Shown here piece after piece: positions 1 through 6,204 of a stretch of DNA of 11,158 bases. Positions within the stretch are counted from its first letter, which is position 1, and each line of letters begins with the position of its first letter. Both the position numbers and the translations under genes were made by a program. The stretch spans positions 1-11,158 of the forward strand of contig JAQTSL010000100.1 of assembly GCA_028711355.1 (NCBI GenBank), given 5' to 3'. Below the pieces are notes generated by a model, which was not told the DNA's origin, ran no database searches, and saw only the letters and a program-made list of their open reading frames with translations. The stretch is from Rhodoferax sp. Its GTDB lineage: Bacteria; Pseudomonadota; Gammaproteobacteria; Burkholderiales; Burkholderiaceae_C.

Positions 1-936
1 CCGCGACTGCTGCTACAGGGTGCCTGGCACGGCACGCTGGGGCGCAAGTCGCTGATGCGCACGCTCGAGCGCTTGAGCCCGAGCTTGCCAACCGGCCTAT
101 TTTCCAATGCCCAAATCGACGTTGAACTGACGCGGCTGTTTAGCCGACCCGGGCGCAGCAACGATTTTCGCCACCTGAGGAGCCGTCTGACGCTGGTCGC
201 CACCCATCTGGACAGCGGCACGGCAGTAGCGTTCGGTCGCCCTGGCTGGGACCATGTCCCGATCTCCAAAGCGGTACAGGCCAGCGCCGCGTTGCCGGGC
301 CTGTTTCCACCAGTACAGATCGACGGTCAGGACTTCGTTGACGGCGCCTTGATCAAAACCATGCACGCCTCCATCGCGCTCAACGAAGGCATCGATTTGA
401 TGCTATGCGTCAACCCACTGGTGCCATTCGACGCATCGACATCGGCGCGCGCCGCTGGGTCGGCCGCCCCGTGGGCCACACCAGAGCCGATTCCGCGCAT
501 CGCCGACGGCGGGCTGCCAGCGGTACTGAGCCAGACTTTCCGGTCGCTGATTCATTCGCGGCTGCGGTTGGGCATCAAGGGCTACCAGCAGGCCTACCCC
601 AACACCGACATCGTGCTGATTGAACCCAACCACCGCGACCCCGAGCTGTACCTGGCCAATACCTTCAGCTACAGCCAGCGCCGACATCTGGCCGAGCACG
701 CGTACCAGCAAACGCGCCAACTGCTCCAGTCACAGCAGACGCAACTGGCCAGCAAACTGGCTTACCACGGCATCGCGCTGGACCACGCTGTGCTGGATGA
801 CGCGCAGCGGCATTTATGCACCCCCAGGCGGGCACCGGCGCGCATTGGGCAGGCGCTAACCAAGCTGCACAATCTGATGAACAATCTGAGCCAGGTCGTT
901 CAAAGCGCCGAACCCGAGGCTGACCCCGCATGGTAA
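1..936 (+). CDS. Patatin-like phospholipase, C-terminal part (5' end outside window)
   Basis: This is the C-terminal ~311 residues of a patatin-like phospholipase/acyl hydrolase, which would release fatty acids from lipids using a Ser-Asp dyad. The frame is open from base 1 with no credible start, so the oxyanion-hole glycines and the GxSxG nucleophile must lie upstream of the window. Visible here are a typical patatin block (AVQASAALPGLFPP, about bases 268-309) and the catalytic Asp in FVDGAL (Asp codon at 340-342). An ATG at 55 exists, but it falls inside the conserved fold and is not the true start. The C-terminal ~100 residues are helical and rich in Gln, Leu and His. The stop overlaps the start of the downstream TetR gene by 7 bp, so the two are probably co-transcribed and perhaps translationally coupled. 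The family call is firm; the substrate is unknown. Confidence 0.88.
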   Translation, partial: PRLLLQGAWHGTLGRKSLMRTLERLSPSLPTGLFSNAQIDVELTRLFSRPGRSNDFRHLRSRLTLVATHLDSGTAVAFGRPGWDHVPISKAVQASAALPGLFPPVQIDGQDFVDGALIKTMHASIALNEGIDLMLCVNPLVPFDASTSARAAGSAAPWATPEPIPRIADGGLPAVLSQTFRSLIHSRLRLGIKGYQQAYPNTDIVLIEPNHRDPELYLANTFSYSQRRHLAEHAYQQTRQLLQSQQTQLASKLAYHGIALDHAVLDDAQRHLCTPRRAPARIGQALTKLHNLMNNLSQVVQSAEPEADPAW

Positions 937-1586
937 AAAAAGCCCCCAGACGCACCGCAGAGCGCATCCTTGAGGTCACGCTGACGCTGTTTAATCGCTT
1001 TGGCGAACCCAATGTTTCTACCACGCTGATTTCCAATGAACTGGGCATCAGCCCGGGCAACCTGTACTACCACTATCCAGCCAAAGACGAGCTGATTAAC
1101 GCGCTGTTCGATCGCTTCGAGCGCGCCCTGAACGACCTGCTGGGCGCCAGTGACGACGTGCGCAACGTCGAAGACGCCTGGTTTTTCATGCACACGCTAT
1201 TCGAGCTGATCTGGCAATACCGTTTTCTGTACCGCGACCTCAACGACCTGCTCAGTAAAAATCGGCGCCTGGAAACGCACTTTCAGAGTATCGTCAAAAA
1301 CAAAACGCGTGCGGTGCGGGCGCTGCTGGACGGCTTGCGCCGTGGCGGCGCGCTGCAAATTGACTCGCGCGAAGTAGCGGCCACTGCCACCAGTATGGTG
1401 GTGCTGCTAACCTATTGGCTCAGTTTTGAGTATGTGCGTGACCCACGCAACGCGCTGGAACCGGCCAACGCCCAGTTGGCGCTGCTGCGCGGAGCGCAAC
1501 ACGTTTTGAACCTGATCGCGCCCTACCTGGAACCCGACCAGCGCGCCCATTTGATCGGATTGGCAGCAGCCTACAATCAGAGCTAG
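930..1586 (+). CDS. TetR/AcrR-family transcriptional regulator
   Basis: This is a 218-residue repressor of the usual TetR length. The N-terminal DNA-binding domain spans about residues 8-55, with the helix-turn-helix in TTLISNELGISPGNLYYHY (about 31-49), which includes the LYYHY signature of recognition-helix ends in this family. The rest is a helical ligand-binding and dimerisation domain; the stretch around WFFMHTLFELIWQYRFLYRD (about 88-107) resembles the repressor C-terminal domain PF13972, judged from memory. The ATG at 930 lies within the end of the phospholipase gene, with GAGG at 916-919 as a plausible ribosome binding site. Neighbouring lipid genes make an acyl-CoA or fatty-acid effector a reasonable guess, but nothing in the sequence names the ligand. 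No clear palindromic operator was found. Confidence 0.93.
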   Translation: MVKKAPRRTAERILEVTLTLFNRFGEPNVSTTLISNELGISPGNLYYHYPAKDELINALFDRFERALNDLLGASDDVRNVEDAWFFMHTLFELIWQYRFLYRDLNDLLSKNRRLETHFQSIVKNKTRAVRALLDGLRRGGALQIDSREVAATATSMVVLLTYWLSFEYVRDPRNALEPANAQLALLRGAQHVLNLIAPYLEPDQRAHLIGLAAAYNQS

Positions 1587-1614
1587 CCAAACATCAAGGT
1601 CAGAGGACACCGTC

Positions 1615-2388
1615 ATGGTCAAATGGAGCGTATTTCCATACGCGGGCGATTACAATTTTAATAGCAGCAGCGTCAAAAACAATTGGGCCAGACTGCATAT
1701 CGGCGACCAGGAGCCGCTGCCCATACAAGCCGGGCTGCTTCAAGCCTGGGCCCATTTTCACAATGGAGAATTTGAACAGGCCACAACGCTCGGGCAAAGT
1801 CTGGGGCTGGTCGGCCTGAACGTTGCCAACAAGGCCATGTGCGTCTATGCCAGCTATCTTGAAAAGCATGAATCGCGTCGCCAGGCGCTGTTCAAAGAGG
1901 TGGCCGAGCAAGCCGAAAAGCAGCTCGAACAAGACGCCAGCAATTTCAACGCGCGCTACCTGCGCGCCTACGCGCTAAGCCGTTACAGCCAGAGCATCAG
2001 CGTAGCCAAGGCGCTGGCGCAAGGCCTGGGCAGCAAGATCAAGACTGACCTGGAACAGGTGATTCGCCAGCAACCCAAGCATCTGGACGCCCACGTCGCG
2101 CTGGGCAGCTTTCACGCCGAAGTCATCGACAAAGTGGGTTCGCTGATTGGGGCCATGGCCTATGGTGCCAACAAGGACATCGGCTTGAACTTGTTCACCA
2201 AAGCCGTCCAGCTCAATGTGCAGTCGGCTTTTTGCTTACTCGAGTACGCGCACGCCATGCTCATGCTGGGTGGCGAAGAAATGATGAGCGAAGCCAGCCG
2301 TATGTACCAATTGGCGGCACGCGCCAAACCCATCGATGCCGCAGAACGACTGGAAGTGGAAATGGCCAAGGCCGAGTTGAAAGATTAA
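1615..2388 (+). CDS. Helical-repeat (TPR-like) protein of unknown function
   Basis: This 257-residue protein has no signal peptide or membrane segment and is probably cytoplasmic. Degenerate tetratricopeptide-like helix pairs are visible: LLQAWAHFHNGEFEQATTLG (about 41-60), NARYLRAYALSRYSQ (about 113-127), a segment around LDAHVALGSFHAEV (about 162-175), and LLEYAHAMLMLGG followed by EASRMYQLAARAKP near the C-terminus. The layout, a helical array ending in a repeat of residual length, recalls bacterial relatives of the RMDN/FAM82 and TPR groups, but this is a resemblance only. The ATG at 1615 is preceded by GAGGA around 1602-1606. It follows the TetR gene by 28 bp on the same strand, so it is likely in the same transcript. 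Its stop codon overlaps that of the convergent acyltransferase gene. TPR proteins usually mediate protein contacts; the partner here is unknown. Confidence 0.8.
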   Translation: MVKWSVFPYAGDYNFNSSSVKNNWARLHIGDQEPLPIQAGLLQAWAHFHNGEFEQATTLGQSLGLVGLNVANKAMCVYASYLEKHESRRQALFKEVAEQAEKQLEQDASNFNARYLRAYALSRYSQSISVAKALAQGLGSKIKTDLEQVIRQQPKHLDAHVALGSFHAEVIDKVGSLIGAMAYGANKDIGLNLFTKAVQLNVQSAFCLLEYAHAMLMLGGEEMMSEASRMYQLAARAKPIDAAERLEVEMAKAELKD

Positions 2389-3872
2389 TCACCCCAAGGC
2401 AACATCAACGTCAGCCATTTCAGTTTTTCAAACTCTGGTGCAAATTGGTCGATGATGGCCTGCGGGTCCGGGCACAACGTGCTGTCGCTGATCACACCAA
2501 ACTGCACGCCGCCGCCGTAGCTCAAAATCGACACCCCTAATCCCACCGTGCCAGACTGCGGCACCCAAAACAGCGTCTGTTCCAGCGCAGCGCCGCAAAA
2601 TGTGAGCTTTTCGCGTGGCCCTGGCACGTTGGTCATGACTGCGGTGGTTTTTTTGGCAAACAAATTGAGCATGGCATCCTGCACTGGCTTGACCAACACC
2701 CCCGCCACCGCCAGCAGGGCAAATGCCAGCATCGGTTGCATACTGCCTTTAAGCTCGCTCATGCGCCGACGCACCTCAAACAAGCGCGCCACCGGGTTGT
2801 CCAGGCCCACCGGCAGCACCACCGGCGCCAGACCAAACTTGTTACCCAGCTTGTAGGCTTGCGCCATCGGTCGCAGGTTGACTGGCACCATGGCGCGAAT
2901 CTCTTTGCCAGCCACGCTATCACCCTTGCCCTGCAAGTACTGGCCGATAGCGCCAGCCACGCAGGTCAACAGCACGTCGTTGATAGAACACCGCAGCGCC
3001 TTGCTGACGGCGCGCACCTCGTCCAGCGGCAGTGGCTGGCACCAGGCAACACGCTTGGCCTGCCCGGGCGTGCCCTTCAGGCGGGTCGGGGAGTCGTCTG
3101 CCATCAGCGCCAACGCCGCGCCGTCGTGCAGCACCTGGTAAGCCATGCGCACCGCTTGGGTCGAGCTGACCTTGCCTTTGCCAAGTCCTTCGGCAAACCA
3201 CTTTTCAAGCACGTTGCGCGGATCAGTCATCGCACCAAAGGCCTGCGCTGCGCCGACACCGGCCGCGCCAAGTGCCTTGACCGCCGCCACCGTCAATGGC
3301 TCAATCAGCGTGTGCTGCATCCATTCTTCGGCCGCATCCCAGCCTTGCGCCGGTGGCGGCTTGACGCGCCGGGGTGGCGGCTCCAGGCCACCGTCAACGA
3401 TCGACTGGATCACGGAAATCAGCGCCAGACCATCGGCAATGCAATGATGAATGCGCACCAACATGGCCGAACCGCCGTCGTAGTGTTCCACCAACCGGAA
3501 CTCCCACAGCGGGTGACGCTGGTCCAGCGGCTGCATTGACAATTCAGCCAAGCGAGTCTGTAGGGCCTGCTGCGGCTGGCGGCGCGCGCTGACCGGCAAC
3601 TTTTCACGCAGCACGTGACGCCGGATGTCAAACTCGGTGTCGGTGATCCAACTGGCGCCGGTGGCGTCAAGCTGCACGCGCTGGGTAAAACGCGGATATT
3701 TCAGCAGCCGGTCGGCTATGCGCTCAGACACCGCTGCGTAGCGAATGGCCGGTTTGATGATCCAGACCCCCAGAATCATCATTAGGTTGCTCGCACAGTC
3801 CATGCGCAGCCAGGCGGTGTCCACCTTGCTCATGCGCTCGACGACAAACGGGAATTTGGATTGGGTCACCAT
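2385..3872 (-). CDS. Wax ester synthase/diacylglycerol acyltransferase (WS/DGAT)
   Basis: This enzyme family transfers acyl groups from acyl-CoA to long-chain alcohols or diacylglycerol, making wax esters or triacylglycerol that accumulate as inclusions at the membrane. The 495-residue length fits the family. The catalytic motif HHxxxDG is intact as HHCIADG (142-148), preceded by the conserved PLWE (121-124). The second half carries the conserved ND of SINDVLLTCVAGA (about 296-308) and MTNVPGP (413-419), typical of the C-terminal DUF1298-type domain. Two starts are possible: ATG at 3872, or ATG at 3833, which gives MSKVDTAWLRMD and matches where family homology normally begins. Neither has a good Shine-Dalgarno sequence, so the longer form is listed provisionally. 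It is divergent from the acyl-CoA-binding gene and converges on the TPR gene. Whether it prefers alcohol or diacylglycerol cannot be read from sequence. Confidence 0.93.
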   Translation of the reverse strand: MVTQSKFPFVVERMSKVDTAWLRMDCASNLMMILGVWIIKPAIRYAAVSERIADRLLKYPRFTQRVQLDATGASWITDTEFDIRRHVLREKLPVSARRQPQQALQTRLAELSMQPLDQRHPLWEFRLVEHYDGGSAMLVRIHHCIADGLALISVIQSIVDGGLEPPPRRVKPPPAQGWDAAEEWMQHTLIEPLTVAAVKALGAAGVGAAQAFGAMTDPRNVLEKWFAEGLGKGKVSSTQAVRMAYQVLHDGAALALMADDSPTRLKGTPGQAKRVAWCQPLPLDEVRAVSKALRCSINDVLLTCVAGAIGQYLQGKGDSVAGKEIRAMVPVNLRPMAQAYKLGNKFGLAPVVLPVGLDNPVARLFEVRRRMSELKGSMQPMLAFALLAVAGVLVKPVQDAMLNLFAKKTTAVMTNVPGPREKLTFCGAALEQTLFWVPQSGTVGLGVSILSYGGGVQFGVISDSTLCPDPQAIIDQFAPEFEKLKWLTLMLPWGD

Positions 3873-3889
3873 GACAGCTTTGGATTGGG
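3855..3889. repeat. 11-bp direct repeat around the WS/DGAT start
   Basis: TTTGGATTGGG occurs at 3855-3865 and again at 3879-3889, a 24-bp period. The copies lie on either side of the upstream candidate start codon (3872) of the acyltransferase. If translation really begins at 3833, both copies lie in the leader or promoter and could form a tandem operator. If it begins at 3872, one copy is coding and the repeat may be a chance duplication. Confidence 0.4.
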
Positions 3890-3982
3890 GCAGGAACTCT
3901 ATTTTGGCTGGAAATCAGCTCGTAAGATAGCCCGCGTTAACCCGACCGACCCGACCATCCACTTTTTTTGGAGATTGCCACC
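3873..3982. promoter_or_regulatory. Divergent intergenic region between WS/DGAT and ACBP genes
   Basis: These 110 bp separate two divergent start codons, so promoters for both genes must lie here or just inside the acyltransferase reading frame. No convincing -35/-10 pair is visible on either strand. The closest on the - strand is TTACGA, then 17 bp, then ATAGAG, which is weak. The ribosome binding site of the acyl-CoA-binding gene (GGAG at 3970-3973) sits at the right end. Promoter content is inferred from gene layout, not from a recognised motif. Confidence 0.5.
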
Positions 3983-4237
3983 ATGTCCGACCTGAAGGCC
4001 CGTTTTGAAGCCGCTGTTGCCAACTCAAAAAACCTGAGCGAACGCCCCGACAACATGACCCTGCTCAAACTCTACGCACTGTACAAGCAGGGCAGCGTGG
4101 GTGACAACGCCGACAAAAAACCCGGCTTTGGCGACATGGTCGGGCGCGCCAAGTGGGACGCATGGAACGCCCTCAAAGGCACCACCAGCGACGACGCAAT
4201 GCAACAGTACATCGACCTGATCGAATCGCTGAGCTGA
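3983..4237 (+). CDS. Acyl-CoA-binding protein (ACBP)
   Basis: This is an 84-residue single-domain acyl-CoA-binding protein, the length of classic ACBP. It binds medium- and long-chain acyl-CoA in the cytoplasm, protecting the thioester and passing it to acyltransferases or beta-oxidation. The signature is clear: LYALYKQGSVGD (30-41) and KPGFGDMVGRAKWDAW (46-61), with the ligand-contacting positions Tyr31, Lys35, Lys57 and Tyr76 all present. The start chosen is ATG at 3983, giving MSDLKARFEAAV, because family homology begins there and GGAG lies 9 bp upstream. A TTG at 3968 would overlap the ribosome binding site. It is divergent from the wax ester synthase gene, a plausible functional partner that uses the same acyl-CoA substrates. 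Its 3' end faces the PHA-system gene, with a palindromic repeat between them. Confidence 0.96.
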   Translation: MSDLKARFEAAVANSKNLSERPDNMTLLKLYALYKQGSVGDNADKKPGFGDMVGRAKWDAWNALKGTTSDDAMQQYIDLIESLS

Positions 4238-4243
4238 TCTGCC

Positions 4244-4271
4244 ATGGCGGGCTTGCCCCGCCATCCATGAC
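4244..4271. repeat. Palindromic intergenic element, copy A
   Basis: ATGGCGGG (4244-4251) and CCCGCCAT (4257-4264) form a perfect 8-bp stem with a 5-base loop, followed by CCATGAC. It lies in the 47-bp gap between the convergent ends of the ACBP and PHA-system genes, so it could help end or stabilise both transcripts. No T-run follows on either strand, so it is not a classic intrinsic terminator. It aligns without gaps to 11100-11127 (23 of 28 bases identical). Confidence 0.7.
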
Positions 4272-4284
4272 GCGGGCACACAAC

Positions 4285-4608
4285 TCAAGCCGCTTTTTTG
4301 CTCGCACGCTTCTTTGCTGGCGCAGTCAAAAGTGCGTCGAGGTTTTTCACAATCTCAGCTTCGATGGTGTGCTTGAAGGCCCCGACCAAAAAACCCAGTT
4401 GCGCGCGTAGGTCAAAGTGTTTGGCGCTCACCAGCAATGTGCCCTTGACACCTGAGCGCGAAAACGTCACTTCGTCGGCGCTGTCGCCTTCTTGGTAAGT
4501 GCACTCCATGCCGAATTCGGTCTCGACCTGTTCGGCCCATTTGAAAGCGATCTTGCGCGCCTTGGCCAGGCCCAGCGCGTGGTCACGCACGATGTGTAGT
4601 TCTGCCAT
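4285..4608 (-). CDS. Polyhydroxyalkanoic acid system family protein
   Basis: This 107-residue protein begins MAELHIVRDHALGLAKARKIAFKW and contains ECTYQEGD and VTFSRSGVKGTLLVSAKHFDL, the pattern of the PHA-granule-regulation family (TIGR02610/PF09650). Members are found in PHA-producing proteobacteria and are thought to take part in PHA granule formation or regulation; the biochemical role is not settled. The C-terminus is strongly basic (PAKKRASKKAA), which could bind nucleic acid or granule surfaces; that is inference. ATG at 4608 is the only sensible start; the ribosome binding site is weak. It follows the lipoprotein peptidase gene by 17 bp on the same strand, so it is probably co-transcribed with it. 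No PHA synthase or phasin gene is in the window. Confidence 0.88.
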   Translation of the reverse strand: MAELHIVRDHALGLAKARKIAFKWAEQVETEFGMECTYQEGDSADEVTFSRSGVKGTLLVSAKHFDLRAQLGFLVGAFKHTIEAEIVKNLDALLTAPAKKRASKKAA

Positions 4609-4625
4609 GTTTGTGATCTGAAAAG

Positions 4626-5729
4626 TTAGCTTAGAAGGGGCGACAACGCCTGCAAACGTCGGTGGCGCGCTACGGCATCGAGTTTCGCAAGACTGCGCAC
4701 CGCATCATAAAACGCTGGCCAGTGGCGGCCTTCGCGTTCATACAACGCCTCAAACGCGGGTACCCATTGGTCGTAACTGGCCTGCGCGCCCAACGCGGCG
4801 TTATTGGACTGCACCACCCACGCGTCGTAACCGCTGTAGCCGCCCCAGCGCTGGCGCAACTCGGCATAGCGTTCCCTGAAGTCTTGCATTGCTTTGTTTT
4901 TCATAGCTTCTAATGCTTGCTGATGCTGCGTTACAGGGTTATTATCCATATAAATTTGCAGTAACTGCTGGCGCGTGGCGCGCGTCAACGCGAGAAACTG
5001 CTGACGCCGCTGGTCGAATTGCGCAAAGTCCTGGCGGGCCTGCGCCGTAGCCTGTTGCGCCAGCCAGCGTGCGCCACCCAGCCGTTCCACCGCCGTCGCA
5101 AACGACTCGTTGAACGCGGTGTCGTCGGCCACAAACACCACCTGATGCGCCAGTTCATGAAACAGCAGGCGCGCCAGTTCGCCGTCCGGGTAATGGACAA
5201 AAGTGCTCAGCATCGGATCGCCCCCGACCCAATTGCTCCAGCCCAACGTGGAATAGGCCGGCACACCATAGACACTGACTTCCAGTCCATCAGCGCGCAG
5301 TTGCGCGGCCAGCGCTTGCGCGTCTGGCTGCGCAAAATAGCCACGGTACGCCACGCAGCCAACGACCACCAAGCACCAGGTCTTGAGCGTGAGCGAATAG
5401 GTCGGTGCGGCCACCACGTTCCACACCACATAGGGCCGCTCCAGCGCCGCATAACGCAGATAGCTGGCGTTGTCGGGCAAGTGCAGTTCGGCCACCGCAA
5501 AGCGCCGGACACCCTGCACCAGTTGCAAGCGCTGGCGCAACGCCGCTGGGGTGGCCGGATCGGCCAGCCAGTCGTCAATCGGGCGCGCGCCAACCATCAG
5601 CCTGACGTGGCCAGCCACCGACTGCGCCAGGTAGCCAACATCAGCACAGGCAGTTAGACCTACCGGCAGCCACAGCACCAGCCACAACCGAGCGCGCAAA
5701 AGACTACGATTGCGGCAAAACCGATTCAT
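4626..5729 (-). CDS. Putative zinc aminopeptidase lipoprotein (PF10023-type)
   Basis: This is a 367-residue predicted lipoprotein of the putative aminopeptidase family (PF10023/COG4324). A basic N-terminus and hydrophobic segment (about 12-27) end in the lipobox LTAC, with the lipidated Cys at 28. The metallopeptidase motif HELAH spans 191-195, followed by NES (208-210), whose Glu is a likely third zinc ligand. VYGVPAYSTLGW (about 153-164) is also typical. It should act at the cell envelope, presumably on peptides; substrates are unknown. The start at 5729 is chosen because it puts the signal peptide at the N-terminus. The frame stays open a further 306 bp, but only antisense across DUF1840. 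An AT-rich patch at 4891-4960 encodes residues about 257-279. The PHA-system gene follows 17 bp downstream. Confidence 0.87.
   Translation of the reverse strand: MNRFCRNRSLLRARLWLVLWLPVGLTACADVGYLAQSVAGHVRLMVGARPIDDWLADPATPAALRQRLQLVQGVRRFAVAELHLPDNASYLRYAALERPYVVWNVVAAPTYSLTLKTWCLVVVGCVAYRGYFAQPDAQALAAQLRADGLEVSVYGVPAYSTLGWSNWVGGDPMLSTFVHYPDGELARLLFHELAHQVVFVADDTAFNESFATAVERLGGARWLAQQATAQARQDFAQFDQRRQQFLALTRATRQQLLQIYMDNNPVTQHQQALEAMKNKAMQDFRERYAELRQRWGGYSGYDAWVVQSNNAALGAQASYDQWVPAFEALYEREGRHWPAFYDAVRSLAKLDAVARHRRLQALSPLLS
4891..4960. repeat. AT-rich patch inside the peptidase gene, possible decayed repeat element
   Basis: These 70 bases contain 25 G+C (36%) within a gene that is otherwise clearly GC-rich. 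Read on the - strand, the patch includes TAACGC and GCATTA as imperfect inverted arms, then AGAAGCTATGAAAAA. This resembles, from memory, a dispersed intergenic repeat of Comamonadaceae with TAGCGC/GCGCTA arms and an AGCTATCAAAA tail. It stays in frame and encodes part of a polar helix. The repeat assignment is inference. Confidence 0.35.
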
Positions 5730-5748
5730 CAAAACCCAAAGGCCTGCC

Positions 5749-6084
5749 ATGCTGTACAAATTCAAATCCAAAGTCACCGGGGACGTGATTATGTTGCAGC
5801 CCAACGGCCAGCGGTTGCTGGAAATCATTGGCAAACGCAACGCCAGCGAAGCGGCGGTCAAAGGCATCCTGTTGCCCGAGCAGATGCCGCAGGCGCTGGC
5901 GGCGATAGACAGGGCGATAGTGCAAGAAGAAGCAGCGCAGCGCGAGGCAGTAGCGCAGGCGCAGCAAGAAAAGTTGCCACCGCCTCGCTTTGAGGCGATC
6001 AGCCTGCGCCAGCGCGCGCTGCCGTTAATGGACATGATTCGCCAATGTCTGAAGGCCGAACAAGCGATTACCTGGGGCGTCTAA
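5749..6084 (+). CDS. DUF1840 family protein
   Basis: This 111-residue protein starts MLYKFKSKVTGDVIMLQPNGQ and continues LLEIIGKRNASEAAVKGILLPEQMPQA, the recognisable DUF1840 (PF08895) pattern found mainly in betaproteobacteria. Residues about 60-80 form an Ala/Gln/Glu-rich helix (AAIDRAIVQEEAAQREAVAQA), and the C-terminal part holds RALPLMDMIRQCLKAEQAITWGV. No signal peptide or membrane segment is present. The function of the family is unknown. ATG at 5749 is chosen over a TTG at 5710 because the conserved family start is MLYKF and AAAGG lies just upstream. It is divergent from the peptidase gene with only 19 bp between the start codons, so each promoter must overlap the neighbour's coding region. 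Confidence 0.9.
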   Translation: MLYKFKSKVTGDVIMLQPNGQRLLEIIGKRNASEAAVKGILLPEQMPQALAAIDRAIVQEEAAQREAVAQAQQEKLPPPRFEAISLRQRALPLMDMIRQCLKAEQAITWGV

Positions 6085-6102
6085 TAAATTGGCCGCCAGC
6101 CC

Positions 6103-6204
6103 TTAGTCGGCCATGATTTTGACTTTGCTGCGCGTCATCAACCGACCCGCGACGCGGCAGTCTTTGGCGGTCTCCTCATGCTGGAGTACCAGAAATAGCT
6201 GGGG
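6103..6204 (-). pseudogene. Possible C-terminal gene remnant
   Basis: On the - strand a frame is open from the edge of the palindromic repeat to a TAA at 6103-6105. It encodes about 33 residues ending HEETAKDCRVAGRLMTRSKVKIMAD (only the last part is informative). The composition looks protein-like, but there is no start codon with a ribosome binding site, and an in-frame stop lies in the repeat (6205-6207). It may be the tail of a gene lost when the repeat arrived, or a chance open frame. The parent family is not recognised. Confidence 0.22.

Noticed and set aside
2736..3539. A 267-codon open frame on the + strand
   Set aside because: It is antisense to the WS/DGAT gene, whose catalytic and structural motifs are intact. 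Its translation is rich in His, Arg and Gln with no recognisable domain, as expected of a GC-rich shadow frame.
3968..3982. TTG start for the acyl-CoA-binding protein
   Set aside because: It overlaps the GGAG ribosome binding site and adds residues outside the conserved domain. ATG at 3983 fits better.
4244..4264. Intrinsic transcription terminator
   Set aside because: The stem is good, but no T-run follows on either strand. A repeat copy elsewhere in the window explains it better.
1..4608. A defence or toxin system built around the patatin protein
   Set aside because: Patatin-like enzymes occur in some anti-phage systems, but no cyclase, sensor or other effector gene is near. The neighbours are ordinary lipid-metabolism genes.
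5019..5657. A 212-codon + strand frame
   Set aside because: It is antisense to the lipoprotein peptidase with HELAH. Composition is Arg/His/Gln-heavy and low in ordered hydrophobic pattern.
5730..6035. N-terminal extension of the peptidase by 102 residues
   Set aside because: It would overlap the whole of DUF1840 in antisense and bury the lipoprotein signal peptide in the middle of the protein.
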